Origin: Candidatus Phytoplasma luffae
GTDB taxonomy: Bacteria; Bacillota_I; Bacilli_A; Acholeplasmatales; Acholeplasmataceae
Assembly (NCBI RefSeq): GCF_018024475.1
Contig: NZ_CP054393.1
Coordinates: forward strand, 186,001-250,000
Direction of reading: 5' to 3'
Length of the DNA: 64,000 nucleotides
Part shown: piece by piece, positions 25,912 through 35,273 of the stretch
How the letters are laid out: each line of letters starts with the position of its first letter
Position numbering within the stretch: the stretch's first letter is position 1
Notes under the pieces: model-generated
What the model saw: only the letters and a program-made list of their open reading frames with translations
What the model was told of the DNA's origin: nothing
The model's database searches: none
Program-made: the position numbers and the translations under genes

Positions 25912-27942
25912 ATGAAACATTTAAACAATTTTATAAAAAGTATTAAAAAAAATTTTTGGTACATAATTGGAATTATTTTATTAATTTCATTTTTTATGAG
26001 TATTTTAAATCAATTTAATAAACCGCATAATCCTTATGCAGGTCAAATATTACAAGTTTTAGAAGGCAAAAATAAAGACATCGATTGTAATTATAATGAT
26101 TTTCTGAGTGAAAATTCAGAGAAAAAGGTAACAGTTAGTGGTATAAAAAAAATTACACCAATTTTATCGAAAGATATTTTATCTAATAAATATGAACTGC
26201 AAGTAGAATATTTATTAGAAGATAACAAAAAAACTAAAACAATATCTTACTATAATGTTAATGAGACAATTTATAATGAAATTCGTAAAAAATTGAATGA
26301 ATTGGATATTGAAAAAAATATAAATATATCAGGTCCTGTAGAAAATGACCCTTATAGAGGTTTTTATCCTTTTTTGAAAACTTTTAATTTTTGTATAACC
26401 TTGATTTTGTTTTATTTTTTAATTGATTTTTTCCAAAAAAGCACGAGTCATTTAACAGAACATTTTGTTGATAAAAGAAAAATAGAAAATAAAAAAGATA
26501 TCTTAAAATATCCAAAATTAACTTTTGATAATATAGCAGGCGCAGAAGAAGAAAAAGAAGAAATGCAAGAATTAGTGGATTTTTTAAAAAATCCTAAAAA
26601 ATATTCTGCGATAGGCGCTAGAATACCTAAAGGTGTTTTATTATCCGGTTTACCGGGGACTGGTAAAACATTATTAGCTAAAACCTTAGCAGGCGAAGCT
26701 AAAGTTCCTTTTTTTGCTGTTTCAGGTTCTGAATTTGTAGAAATGTTTGTGGGCCTTGGCGCTTCTAGAATTAGAAATTTATTTCGTAAAGCTGAAATAA
26801 ATGCCCCTTGTATTATTTTTATAGATGAAATTGAAACTCTTGCACGCAAAAGAGGAATTTCTTATGGAAACAGCGAACAAGAACAAACTTTAAATCAATT
26901 ATTAGTTGAATTAGACGGTTTTAATCCTAATGAAGGAGTAATAGTTATTGCTGCGACCAATCAACCTGATATGTTAGATCCTGCTTTGTTAAGGCCTGGT
27001 CGTTTTGATCGTCGTTTTGTTATTAATTTACCAAGTGTTAAAGACAGAGAAGCTATTTTAAAATTACATGCTTCCAATAAAAAACTTGCTTCTAATGTTG
27101 ATTTATCAGATTTAGCGAAAGAAACACCAGGTTTTAGTGGAGCTCAATTAGAAGGTATTTTAAATGAAGCAGCTTTATTATCTATCAGAAACAATTCAGA
27201 ATTTATTAATAAAGAAATAATAAGTGAAGCTGTAGATCGTATATTATTAGGTTTTTCCAAAAAAAGTAGACAATATTCTGAAAAAGAAAAAAAATTAGTT
27301 TCTTATCATGAATCAGGTCATGCTGTTATAGGATTAAAATTAAAAGATTCCAAAAAAGTTCAAAAAATAACAATTATTCCTCGTGGTAAAGCAGGTGGAT
27401 ATAATTTAATGTTGAAACAAGAAGAAACGTTTTTTACGTCTAAAACACAATTATTAGATGAAATTACTGCTTTATTAGGTGGAAGAGCTGCTGAGGAATT
27501 ATTTTTAGATGATATTTCTGATGGCGCTTATCAAGATTTACAAATGGCTACTCAAATAGCTAACAAAATGGTAACTATTTTTGGTATGAGTGATTTAGGA
27601 TTAGCTCAATTTGATTCTAGCAAAAATAATTTTCATAAAAATTTTTCAGATTCTAAAGCTTTAGAAATTGATGAAGCTGTTCAAAAAATTATTTTTAATT
27701 GTTATGAAAAAGCTAAAAAAATTATTTTAGATAATAAAGAACTTTTATTTAAAATAAGTGATTATTTATTAGAACTTGAAACTTTAAATAAAAAAGATAT
27801 TGATGAAATATATGAAACAGGAAAAATCAGCTGGGTTGAAGAAAAAGAAGATAAATCGAAAGATTATAATGAAGAAAAATTGTCTCAAAATAATTCTGAA
27901 CCTGAAACGCAGAATGATCAATCCAACGATATAAATAAATAA
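25912..27942 (+). CDS. ftsH: ATP-dependent zinc metalloprotease FtsH
   Basis: A membrane AAA+ protease that degrades damaged membrane and regulatory proteins. Two membrane helices (about residues 16-33 and 158-176) flank an external domain; Walker A GLPGTGKT is at residues 245-252, Walker B IIFIDEIE, second region of homology ATNQPDMLDPALLRPGRFDR, and the zinc site HESGH begins at 466. The tail is acidic and Asn/Gln-rich. 676 residues is normal. FtsH families are often multiplied in phytoplasmas within mobile units; this copy sits among housekeeping genes and is probably the ancestral one. Confidence 0.97.
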   Translation: MKHLNNFIKSIKKNFWYIIGIILLISFFMSILNQFNKPHNPYAGQILQVLEGKNKDIDCNYNDFLSENSEKKVTVSGIKKITPILSKDILSNKYELQVEYLLEDNKKTKTISYYNVNETIYNEIRKKLNELDIEKNINISGPVENDPYRGFYPFLKTFNFCITLILFYFLIDFFQKSTSHLTEHFVDKRKIENKKDILKYPKLTFDNIAGAEEEKEEMQELVDFLKNPKKYSAIGARIPKGVLLSGLPGTGKTLLAKTLAGEAKVPFFAVSGSEFVEMFVGLGASRIRNLFRKAEINAPCIIFIDEIETLARKRGISYGNSEQEQTLNQLLVELDGFNPNEGVIVIAATNQPDMLDPALLRPGRFDRRFVINLPSVKDREAILKLHASNKKLASNVDLSDLAKETPGFSGAQLEGILNEAALLSIRNNSEFINKEIISEAVDRILLGFSKKSRQYSEKEKKLVSYHESGHAVIGLKLKDSKKVQKITIIPRGKAGGYNLMLKQEETFFTSKTQLLDEITALLGGRAAEELFLDDISDGAYQDLQMATQIANKMVTIFGMSDLGLAQFDSSKNNFHKNFSDSKALEIDEAVQKIIFNCYEKAKKIILDNKELLFKISDYLLELETLNKKDIDEIYETGKISWVEEKEDKSKDYNEEKLSQNNSEPETQNDQSNDINK

Positions 27943-28028
27943 TTTATTTATATTCGAAATAATAAAATTATATTCTCTTTTGAATAAAAAAAAAGAATAA
28001 TTAAAATTAAAATGATTAATTAATATAA

Positions 28029-28077
28029 AAAAATGTATTTGTATTATTTTGTTATACAGTACATTTTTATTTTTTTA
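28029..28077 (+). terminator. Terminator-like hairpin after ftsH
   Basis: 9-bp stem 28029-28037 (AAAAATGTA) with 28060-28068 (TACATTTTT), 22-base loop, followed by ATTTTTTTAT. Moderate strength. Confidence 0.45.
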
Positions 28078-28093
28078 TGTTTTATTATTAGAG

Positions 28094-28099
28094 TATAAT
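28094..28099 (+). promoter_or_regulatory. -10 box candidate for the rluD-type gene
   Basis: TATAAT, 32 bases before the start codon at 28131. The -35 position is only a T run. Confidence 0.35.
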
Positions 28100-28130
28100 T
28101 AATAACTTTTTACAAGAAAGTTGTTTAAAA

Positions 28131-29033
28131 ATGATCAAAGAATTTGTGGTTGAAAAAAAAAATAGAAATTTGCGTTTAGATTTTTTTTTAGCGAAACAAT
28201 TTAATATTAGCCGAAATATATGTCATTCATTTATTAATTCTAATAAAGTTTTAGTTAATGATAAGGTGGTTAAAAAAAGTCATTTATTAAAAGAAAATGA
28301 TGTAATAAAAACTCCTATTATTGAAAAAAACTCTATTTCAAATATATTTGAACCTATTAATTTGAATTTAGATATAGTTTATGAAGATAATTATTTGTTA
28401 ATTATTAATAAACCATATGATTTAATAGTACATCCTTCTTTAAGTTATTCGGGTGTTACTTTGATTAATGGATTACGTTATCAAATAAAAGATTTTTTAT
28501 GTTCGCACCCTTTAAGACCAGGCATAATCCATCGTCTTGATAAAAATACTACAGGTTTAATTATTGTCGGCAAAACAAATGAAGTAGTTGAAAGAATGCA
28601 AAATTTAATTCGACAAAGAAAAATTCAAAGAATTTATTGGTCTTTGGTTTATGGTTTTTTAGGCCATGAATATGGAACTATTGATATTCCTATAAAAAGA
28701 AGTATAAGTGATTATTATAAAATGACAGTTTCAAAAGAAGGAAAACGTGCTATTACTCATTTTAAAACTTTAGAAAAATTTAAAGATATTTCGCTATTAG
28801 AATTGAAATTAGAAACTGGTCGAACACATCAAATAAGAGTTCATTTATCTTATTTAAAACATCCTATTGTAGGAGACACTTTATATGGAAGAGAAAATCA
28901 ATTATTAAATAAACAATTATTACATGCTAAAAAGATAAATTTTATTCACCCTTTTACAGATGAAAATTTAGAATTTGAAATTCCTTTACCTATTCATTTT
29001 CAAGAATTTTTAAAAAAATTAAAAAGTGAATAA
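28131..29033 (+). CDS. rluD: RluD/RluA-family 23S rRNA pseudouridine synthase
   Basis: Converts specific uridines of large-subunit rRNA to pseudouridine. An N-terminal S4-like RNA-binding domain (LDFFLAKQFNISRN, about residues 16-75) precedes the catalytic domain with HRLDKNTTGLIIV, in which Asp137 is the expected nucleophile. GRTHQIRVHLSY near 236 and GDTLYG are family blocks. 300 residues is typical. Assignment as RluD rather than RluC relies on overall form (S4 domain plus HRLDK..TGLI) and is not certain. Confidence 0.88.
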   Translation: MIKEFVVEKKNRNLRLDFFLAKQFNISRNICHSFINSNKVLVNDKVVKKSHLLKENDVIKTPIIEKNSISNIFEPINLNLDIVYEDNYLLIINKPYDLIVHPSLSYSGVTLINGLRYQIKDFLCSHPLRPGIIHRLDKNTTGLIIVGKTNEVVERMQNLIRQRKIQRIYWSLVYGFLGHEYGTIDIPIKRSISDYYKMTVSKEGKRAITHFKTLEKFKDISLLELKLETGRTHQIRVHLSYLKHPIVGDTLYGRENQLLNKQLLHAKKINFIHPFTDENLEFEIPLPIHFQEFLKKLKSE

Positions 29034-29086
29034 TTATATAAATAAAATATATATAATTGAAATAAATAATAATTAAGGTAAATTAA

Positions 29087-30775
29087 ATGTATTTACAACA
29101 AACAAAAGAACAATTAGAAAAAATTTTAAATGATAAATATAATATTCCGTTTTTTTTTCAATATAATTATAAATCAGAAGATATTGATTTTTTTTTACCT
29201 TTGTTTGTATATAATCAAAAATTTAAAAAAAGTTTATTAAATATTTTCGAAGATTTTAAAAAAGAAATTATAAAAAATTCATCAATAGAAAATATTTTTT
29301 TTTGTAAAGGTTTTTTAAATATTAAATTAAATAGAAAAATAGCAATTAAAAATATTTTTTTAAATATCGGAAATTTTGATAATTATATTAAAAAAAAAAA
29401 TAATCATAATAAAGTTATAGTTTTGGATTATTCTTCACCTAATATAGCTAAAAATTTTTCTATTGGTCATTTAAGATCAACGGTTATCGGAAACGCTTTA
29501 AAAAATGTTTATCAAAAATTAGGTTTTACAACCGTTAGTATTAATCATTTAGGAGATTGGGGAACTCAATTTGGAAAAATGATTTTAGCTTATAAAAAAT
29601 GGATTAAAAAAGAAAATCTTAATATTGATCCGTTGACGGAACTTCAAAGAGTTTATGTTTTGTTTCATCAAGAAGCTGAAAAAAATAAGAAATTAGAGGA
29701 AGAAGCAAGAAATATTTTTCGTTTATTAGAAACCAAAGATAAAGAAATAATTAATTTATGGCAATGGTTAACAGATGTCTCTTTAAAAGAATTTAAAAAA
29801 ATTTATGATTTGTTAGGAGTACATTTTGATCATTATATAGGCGAATCTTTTTTTCATGACAAAGCTATTCAATTATTAGATGATTTGCATAAAAAAAATG
29901 AAATTGTATTAGATAATGGAGCTTATATTATCCCTTTAGATAATGATTTACCTCCTGCTTTGATGCAGAAAAATAATAAAAGTACACTTTATTTAACAAG
30001 AGATGTCGCTTGCGCTATATATCGTTATCAAAGATTTGCTTTTCATAAATGTTTATATATAGTAGGTAATGAACAAAAATTACATTATCAACAATTAAAA
30101 TTAGTTCTTAAAAAAATCGGTTATGATAATATTAATTTAGAACATATTAATTTTGGTTTAGTTTTATTCGAAAATACGAAAATTTCTACAAGAGAAAATA
30201 TTGAATTTAAACTGATTGATATTATTGAAAAAACTAAAAAAGAAGTTAAAAAGATAATACAAAAAAGACATTTAGATGAAGAAAAAATAGAACAAATATC
30301 TCAAAAAGTAGCTATAGGAGCGATTGTTTTTAATGATTTAAAAAATGATCGTCATTTAAATATTGATTTCGATTTGCAAAAAATGTTAAAATTCGAAGGT
30401 AATACTGGTCCTTATTTTCAATATACAGTTGTTAGATTTCGTTCTATTCTTCTTAAAGTAGATATCAACAACACAATTGATTTAGATAAAATTATTGATT
30501 ATTATGTAGGAGTTGAATATTATAAATTAATTAGATTAATAGACTCATTTTCGGTGGTCTTGGAAAAAGTTCAAGAACAAAATATGCCTAGTGTTTTATC
30601 TCGATATCTTTTTCAATTAGCTAAAAGCGCCAACAAATTTTATGAAAAAGAAAAAATTTTACATGCGGATAATAGTTTATTACAATATGCTAATATTTTG
30701 TTAATTAAGAATTTTTTAAATATTTTCGAAGAAGGAATGAGTATTTTAGGTATTCCTGTCTTGGAACAAATGTAA
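29087..30775 (+). CDS. argS: Arginyl-tRNA synthetase
   Basis: Class I synthetase for arginine. An N-terminal additional domain (about 1-105) is followed by DYSSPNIAKNFSIGHLRST, where the class I signature appears as SIGH in the usual ArgRS variant, then NHLGDWGTQFG, and the all-helical anticodon domain ending in GIPVLEQM. 562 residues is normal. The KMSKS region is the degenerate form KISTREN. The gene follows the rluD-type gene by 53 bases. Confidence 0.96.
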   Translation: MYLQQTKEQLEKILNDKYNIPFFFQYNYKSEDIDFFLPLFVYNQKFKKSLLNIFEDFKKEIIKNSSIENIFFCKGFLNIKLNRKIAIKNIFLNIGNFDNYIKKKNNHNKVIVLDYSSPNIAKNFSIGHLRSTVIGNALKNVYQKLGFTTVSINHLGDWGTQFGKMILAYKKWIKKENLNIDPLTELQRVYVLFHQEAEKNKKLEEEARNIFRLLETKDKEIINLWQWLTDVSLKEFKKIYDLLGVHFDHYIGESFFHDKAIQLLDDLHKKNEIVLDNGAYIIPLDNDLPPALMQKNNKSTLYLTRDVACAIYRYQRFAFHKCLYIVGNEQKLHYQQLKLVLKKIGYDNINLEHINFGLVLFENTKISTRENIEFKLIDIIEKTKKEVKKIIQKRHLDEEKIEQISQKVAIGAIVFNDLKNDRHLNIDFDLQKMLKFEGNTGPYFQYTVVRFRSILLKVDINNTIDLDKIIDYYVGVEYYKLIRLIDSFSVVLEKVQEQNMPSVLSRYLFQLAKSANKFYEKEKILHADNSLLQYANILLIKNFLNIFEEGMSILGIPVLEQM

Positions 30776-30865
30776 AAAAATATTTATAATTTTCTTATTT
30801 TATTTATTTTTATTTTTTATTATTTATTTTGTTCTAAAAAAATATTACAAAAAGGATTTTTATTA

Positions 30866-31456
30866 ATGAATAGTTTTGATTTTGAACAAAATTCATCAGA
30901 ATGGTTCAATCATAGAAAGAAATATATTAACGCTTCAGAAGTATCTACTATTATGGGTTTGAATCCTTTCGAAAGTAAACAAAGTCTTTTCCGAAGAAAA
31001 CTTTTTGATGAAAAAATAGAAGATAATAAATTTATGCGTCATGGAAGAAGTTTAGAACCCAAAGCTAGAACTTTTTTTAATGATGTTAATAAATTAGATT
31101 TCAAACCTTTAGTTTTTGTAAAAGAATTTTTTTCGGCCTCTTTAGATGGTTGGAACGAACAAACTAATAGTTTATTGGAAATAAAGTGTCCTATTAATCT
31201 AAATTCTAGCACTTGGAGAGAATTTTTTATTAATGATGTGATTCCTATTTATTATTACGCTCAAGTTCAAGCTCAAATTTATTGTTCTAACGCAGATAAA
31301 GCATTCTTTTTAGTTTTTCAAACTTATCAAAAAGCTAAAGTTAAAGAAATAGAAAGAGATCAAACTTTTATTGAAAAAATGTACAAACAATGTTTAATTT
31401 TTTATAATCATTTTTTAGAAGGAAAGAAAATTTTAAATAAAATATCTGATAATTAA
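30866..31456 (+). CDS. YqaJ-like phage-type exonuclease
   Basis: 196 residues resembling the YqaJ/lambda-exonuclease branch of the PD-(D/E)XK nucleases. Visible: NASEVSTIMGLNPFESK (family ASE...ILG.NP), GRSLEPKAR with Glu64, SASLDGW with Asp94, and LEIKCP with Glu105 and Lys107, giving a complete E-D-ExK active site, then YYAQVQAQIYCSNADKAFF, the typical Q-Q-Y block. Such enzymes resect DNA ends for phage recombination with a single-strand annealing partner; none is next to it. AAAGGA precedes the ATG. It stands between two synthetase genes with no other phage gene, so it may be a domesticated or orphan phage gene. Confidence 0.85.
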   Translation: MNSFDFEQNSSEWFNHRKKYINASEVSTIMGLNPFESKQSLFRRKLFDEKIEDNKFMRHGRSLEPKARTFFNDVNKLDFKPLVFVKEFFSASLDGWNEQTNSLLEIKCPINLNSSTWREFFINDVIPIYYYAQVQAQIYCSNADKAFFLVFQTYQKAKVKEIERDQTFIEKMYKQCLIFYNHFLEGKKILNKISDN

Positions 31457-31568
31457 AACGTTATTATTTTGTATTCATTAATATAAAAAAAATTATATAA
31501 TATTAACAATATATAATATTATTTTATATTTTAAATATATTTTGTAAATATCAAAAAAAGAGGCAAAA

Positions 31569-31802
31569 ATGGTTTTCACAACTATTAAAAATATTCTTTG
31601 TAAAAAAATAAACGTGGAAGAAATAAAATTATTACCCGAAACAAGATTAAAAGAAGATTTAGGTTTAGATTCTTTCGATGCTGTGGAATTAGTTATTGAT
31701 TTAGAAAAAAGTTTTAATTTAAAAATTAGCGATGAAACTATGCAGCAATTTAAAACAATTAAAGATGTTGTGTATTATATAGAAAAAAATTATATTAATT
31801 AA
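31569..31802 (+). CDS. acpP: Acyl carrier protein
   Basis: 77 residues; Ser35 in LGLDSFDAVELV is the expected phosphopantetheine site. The helix pattern and acidic character match AcpP. AAAGAGGC precedes the ATG. The 5' spacer has two TATAATATTA direct repeats that look like tandem -10 boxes. No fatty-acid synthesis genes are in view, so it probably carries scavenged acyl chains for PlsX/PlsY-type acyl transfer or serves another partner. leuS follows by 35 bases. Confidence 0.95.
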   Translation: MVFTTIKNILCKKINVEEIKLLPETRLKEDLGLDSFDAVELVIDLEKSFNLKISDETMQQFKTIKDVVYYIEKNYIN

Positions 31803-31837
31803 TTATTTTTAATCCAAGAATTGAACAAGGTTTTTTT

Positions 31838-34288
31838 ATGTTAAATTATGATTTTAAAAAAATAGAAAAAAAATGGCAAAAACATTGGGAAGATAATAAA
31901 ATTTTCAAAACTATTTTTGATTTTTCTAAAAAAAAATTTTATTGTTTAGATATGTTCCCTTATCCTTCTTCTTCTGGTTTACATATAGGACATATAGAAG
32001 GTTATACTGCTAGCGATATTGTCAATAGATTCAAAAGAATGAATGGATATAATGTTTTTCATCCTTTTGGTTGGGATTCTTTTGGATTGCCAGCGGAACA
32101 ATACGCTTTAAAAACTGGTAATAATCCTCGATATTTTACTTATGAAAATATTAATAATTTTAAAAAACAAATAAAATCTTTAGGAAAAGGAATTGATTGG
32201 GATACAGAAATAGCTACTTCTGAACCTTATTTCTATTCTTGGACTCAATGGTTATTTAAACGTTTTTATGAAAAAAATATGGTTTTTTTAAAAAATACAG
32301 AAGTTAATTTTTGTGAAAAACTAGGAACAGTTTTATCTAATGAAGAAATTTTAACAACGGAACAAGGTATTTTTTCCGAAAAAGGTGGATTCCCTGTTGT
32401 AAGAAAAAAAATGAAACAATGGGTTTTCAAAATAACTTCTTATCTTGATAGATTATTAAAAGATCTAGATTCGTTGGATTTTCCTGAACAATTAAAAAAT
32501 ATTCAAAAAAATTGGATAGGCAAACAAAAAGGATTTATTTTTAGTTTTTCTGTTCTTAATAATGATAAGTTTATAGAAACTTTTACAACTAAACCATATA
32601 CTATTTTTGGAGTTAGTGCTATAATTTTAGCTCCTGAACATCCTTTGATTTCTTCAATTGTTAAAGAAGAATTTTTGATAGAAGTTAATTTATATTTAAC
32701 TAAATCCCAAAACAAAACAGATTTAGAAAGAAATATTAATAAAACAAAAACTGGAGTTTTTACAGGTAATTACGTTATCCATCCTTTCACTAAAAAAACA
32801 ATTCCTATTTGGGTTTCTGATTATGTATTGCCGCATTACGGAACAAGCGCTGTTATGTTTGTTCCTTTTTGTGATGAAAGGGATTTTGCATTTTCTCAAA
32901 AATATAATTTACCAATAATTCCTATTTTTGACAACAATATTAAAAATAATGAAGCTAAAAATAAAATAGATAATTTTCATTCAACCCGAGACAAAGATAT
33001 TTTAATAAATAGTGATTTTTTAAATAATCTTGATATTAAACAAGCTAATGATAAAATTATATCATTTGCTGAAAAAAACAATTTAGGAAGAGTTTGTTTT
33101 ACTTATAAAATGCGTGATTGGGTTTTTTCTCGCCAAAGATATTGGGGCGAACCTTTCCCCGTTTATTATGATGAAAACAATAATATTTATTTTAATGAAG
33201 ATAAAGAACTACCTATTGTATTGCCTTTTTTAGATAAAATAGAAATTGCAGGCGATGGAACATCTCCTTTATCTCGGATGACTTCTTGGTTATATTTCGA
33301 AAAAGATTGCAAAAAATATAAAAGAGATTCTAATACTATGCCTCAATTAGCAGGCAGTTCTTGGTATTATATAGCTTATCTTTTGAAAAAAAATTCAGGA
33401 ATAATCCCTTTAAATTCTAAAGAAGCTAAAAAAATATTAGATTATTTTTTGCCTGTTGATCTTTATATCGGAGGTAAAGAACATGCAGTAGGACATTTAT
33501 TATATTCTCGTTTTTGGCATAAATTTTTATATGATTTAGGTTTGGTTTCTAATTTAGAACCTTTTAAAAAAATAGTTCATCAAGGTATGATTTTAGGCGA
33601 AGATAATCTTAAAATGAGTAAATCTAAGGGTAATGGTGTAAGTGCTTCTTTGGTTTTAGATAAGTATGGCGCCGATGTTACTAGATTGTATATTATGTTT
33701 TTAGGGCCTTTGGAAGATGATAAAGTTTGGTCTGAAAAAGGTTTTAAAGGGATCCAACGTTTTTTAAATAAATTGCATAATTTATTTTCATTATTTTTAG
33801 TTGATGACAAATGTGAATTATTAGAACCGATATTAAACGAAACAATCATAAAAACAACAGAACATTATAATAAATTAAAATTTAACACAATTATAAGTCA
33901 ATTAATGATTTTTATTAATCAAGTTTACAAGATTAAAAAAATAAATTCAAATCAAATAAGAATTTTTTTACAATTATTAAACCCTATTGCACCTCATTTA
34001 ACAGAAGAATTTAATCAAAAATTTTTGTCTAATTCAGAAGAATTAGTTTATTCTGAATGGCCTCGTCCTACAAAAATATCTAAATTTTCTGGTTCGCATG
34101 AAAAAATAATTATTATTCAAATTAATGGAAAATTTAAAGCAAAAATTAAAGTTGATAATGATAATAATGATAAAGAACTTATTTCCAAAATAGCTTTGAA
34201 AAATGAGAAAATTTCTTATTTGACAAAAGATAAAAGAATTTTAGATATTATCTATATAAAAGATAAATTATTAAATTTAATTATTTAA
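31838..34288 (+). CDS. leuS: Leucyl-tRNA synthetase
   Basis: Class Ia synthetase. HIGH at residues 49-52 and KMSKS at 592-596 are intact. The CP1 editing domain is present but altered: its threonine-rich motif, normally TTRPDT, reads TTKPYT (250-255), and the block before the conserved aspartate reads VPFCDERD (342-349) where AHDERD or GHDQRD is usual. The DERD aspartate itself remains. 816 residues is near normal length. A leucine-specific insertion and C-terminal domain follow. Editing of wrongly charged tRNA-Leu may be weakened. Confidence 0.96.
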   Translation: MLNYDFKKIEKKWQKHWEDNKIFKTIFDFSKKKFYCLDMFPYPSSSGLHIGHIEGYTASDIVNRFKRMNGYNVFHPFGWDSFGLPAEQYALKTGNNPRYFTYENINNFKKQIKSLGKGIDWDTEIATSEPYFYSWTQWLFKRFYEKNMVFLKNTEVNFCEKLGTVLSNEEILTTEQGIFSEKGGFPVVRKKMKQWVFKITSYLDRLLKDLDSLDFPEQLKNIQKNWIGKQKGFIFSFSVLNNDKFIETFTTKPYTIFGVSAIILAPEHPLISSIVKEEFLIEVNLYLTKSQNKTDLERNINKTKTGVFTGNYVIHPFTKKTIPIWVSDYVLPHYGTSAVMFVPFCDERDFAFSQKYNLPIIPIFDNNIKNNEAKNKIDNFHSTRDKDILINSDFLNNLDIKQANDKIISFAEKNNLGRVCFTYKMRDWVFSRQRYWGEPFPVYYDENNNIYFNEDKELPIVLPFLDKIEIAGDGTSPLSRMTSWLYFEKDCKKYKRDSNTMPQLAGSSWYYIAYLLKKNSGIIPLNSKEAKKILDYFLPVDLYIGGKEHAVGHLLYSRFWHKFLYDLGLVSNLEPFKKIVHQGMILGEDNLKMSKSKGNGVSASLVLDKYGADVTRLYIMFLGPLEDDKVWSEKGFKGIQRFLNKLHNLFSLFLVDDKCELLEPILNETIIKTTEHYNKLKFNTIISQLMIFINQVYKIKKINSNQIRIFLQLLNPIAPHLTEEFNQKFLSNSEELVYSEWPRPTKISKFSGSHEKIIIIQINGKFKAKIKVDNDNNDKELISKIALKNEKISYLTKDKRILDIIYIKDKLLNLII

Positions 34289-34324
34289 TTTTTGCAAAAT
34301 TAGAAAGGATGATGAATTCATATT

Positions 34325-34969
34325 GTGCAATTACATAAAAAAGGTTTAATGATAGTAATTTCGGGTCCATCTGGCGTCGGAAAAGGAGGAATAAAAAAAG
34401 CTTTATTAGAAAGGAAAGATAATAATTTTGTTTATTCTATTTCTGCTACAACAAGAAAACCTAGAGAAGGAGAAAAGGATGGGATAGATTATTTCTTTAT
34501 AAAAGAAAAAGATTTTAAAAAAAAAATTAAAGAAAATTATTTTTTAGAATATAATAAATTTGTTAATAATTATTATGGCACTCCTTATAAAAATGTTTTA
34601 AAACAATTAGAAGAAAAAAAAGAAGTCTTGTTAGAGGTTGATATTCATGGTGCTTTAATGATTAGGCAACATAAAATACATAAAGATAGTGTTTTTATTT
34701 TTATTGCTCCTCCTTCTAAAAAAATTCTTTATGAACGTTTAAGAAATAGAAATTCCGAAACAGAAGAAGAAATTCGTGAAAGAATGTTAAATTCTGAAAA
34801 AGAAATTAAGTTAGCTTATAAATATGATTATATTGTTGTTAATGATGAAATAAATAAATCCGTAGATAAAATTATTTCTATTGTTACTGCTGAACATTCT
34901 AAAACTAAAAATAGTATTGATTATTATTTGACAGAAATTTTAAAAAAAGAAAGTGATTGTATATGTTAA
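34325..34969 (+). CDS. gmk: Guanylate kinase
   Basis: Phosphorylates GMP to GDP. P-loop GPSGVGKG near residue 15, SATTRKPREGEKDGIDYFF for GMP binding, and EVDIHGALMIRQH are all present. 214 residues is standard. The GTG start at 34325 keeps the residues before the P-loop that the family has; an AAAGGAT lies about 16 bases upstream. It overlaps rpoZ by seven bases, the usual gmk-rpoZ order. Confidence 0.95.
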   Translation: MQLHKKGLMIVISGPSGVGKGGIKKALLERKDNNFVYSISATTRKPREGEKDGIDYFFIKEKDFKKKIKENYFLEYNKFVNNYYGTPYKNVLKQLEEKKEVLLEVDIHGALMIRQHKIHKDSVFIFIAPPSKKILYERLRNRNSETEEEIRERMLNSEKEIKLAYKYDYIVVNDEINKSVDKIISIVTAEHSKTKNSIDYYLTEILKKESDCIC

Positions 34970-35181
34970 AGAAAAAAGAAGGTTTAAATTACCCTTCGAT
35001 CGATGAATTATTGAAGCGTATAGACTCTAAATACAAATTAGCTTATTTATCAAGTAAAATAGCTCATATTATAGAAACGCATAATATAGATGTTTCTCAT
35101 ATATCAGGTAATAAAATATTAAGTAAGGCTTTGTCTGAAATTATTAATGGTAATTTTAATATCGTTTTTAAAAAAGATTAA
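34963..35181 (+). CDS. rpoZ: RNA polymerase omega subunit
   Basis: 72 residues. YPSIDELLKRIDSKYKLAYL and SSKIAHIIE match the conserved N-terminal part of omega (PSIDDLL.K.DSKY...AKRA). It stabilises the beta-prime subunit of RNA polymerase. The ATG at 34963 lies inside the end of gmk and gives the family-like start; a TTG two codons earlier is less likely. rpoA is in the same window at 49312. Confidence 0.9.
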   Translation: MLKKKEGLNYPSIDELLKRIDSKYKLAYLSSKIAHIIETHNIDVSHISGNKILSKALSEIINGNFNIVFKKD

Positions 35182-35273
35182 TTTATTTAATCATTTGAAT
35201 TAAAATAATTTTTATTATAAAATATTTATTTTTTATCTAATATTTTCAATTTAAATACGAGAGGAATTTTATA

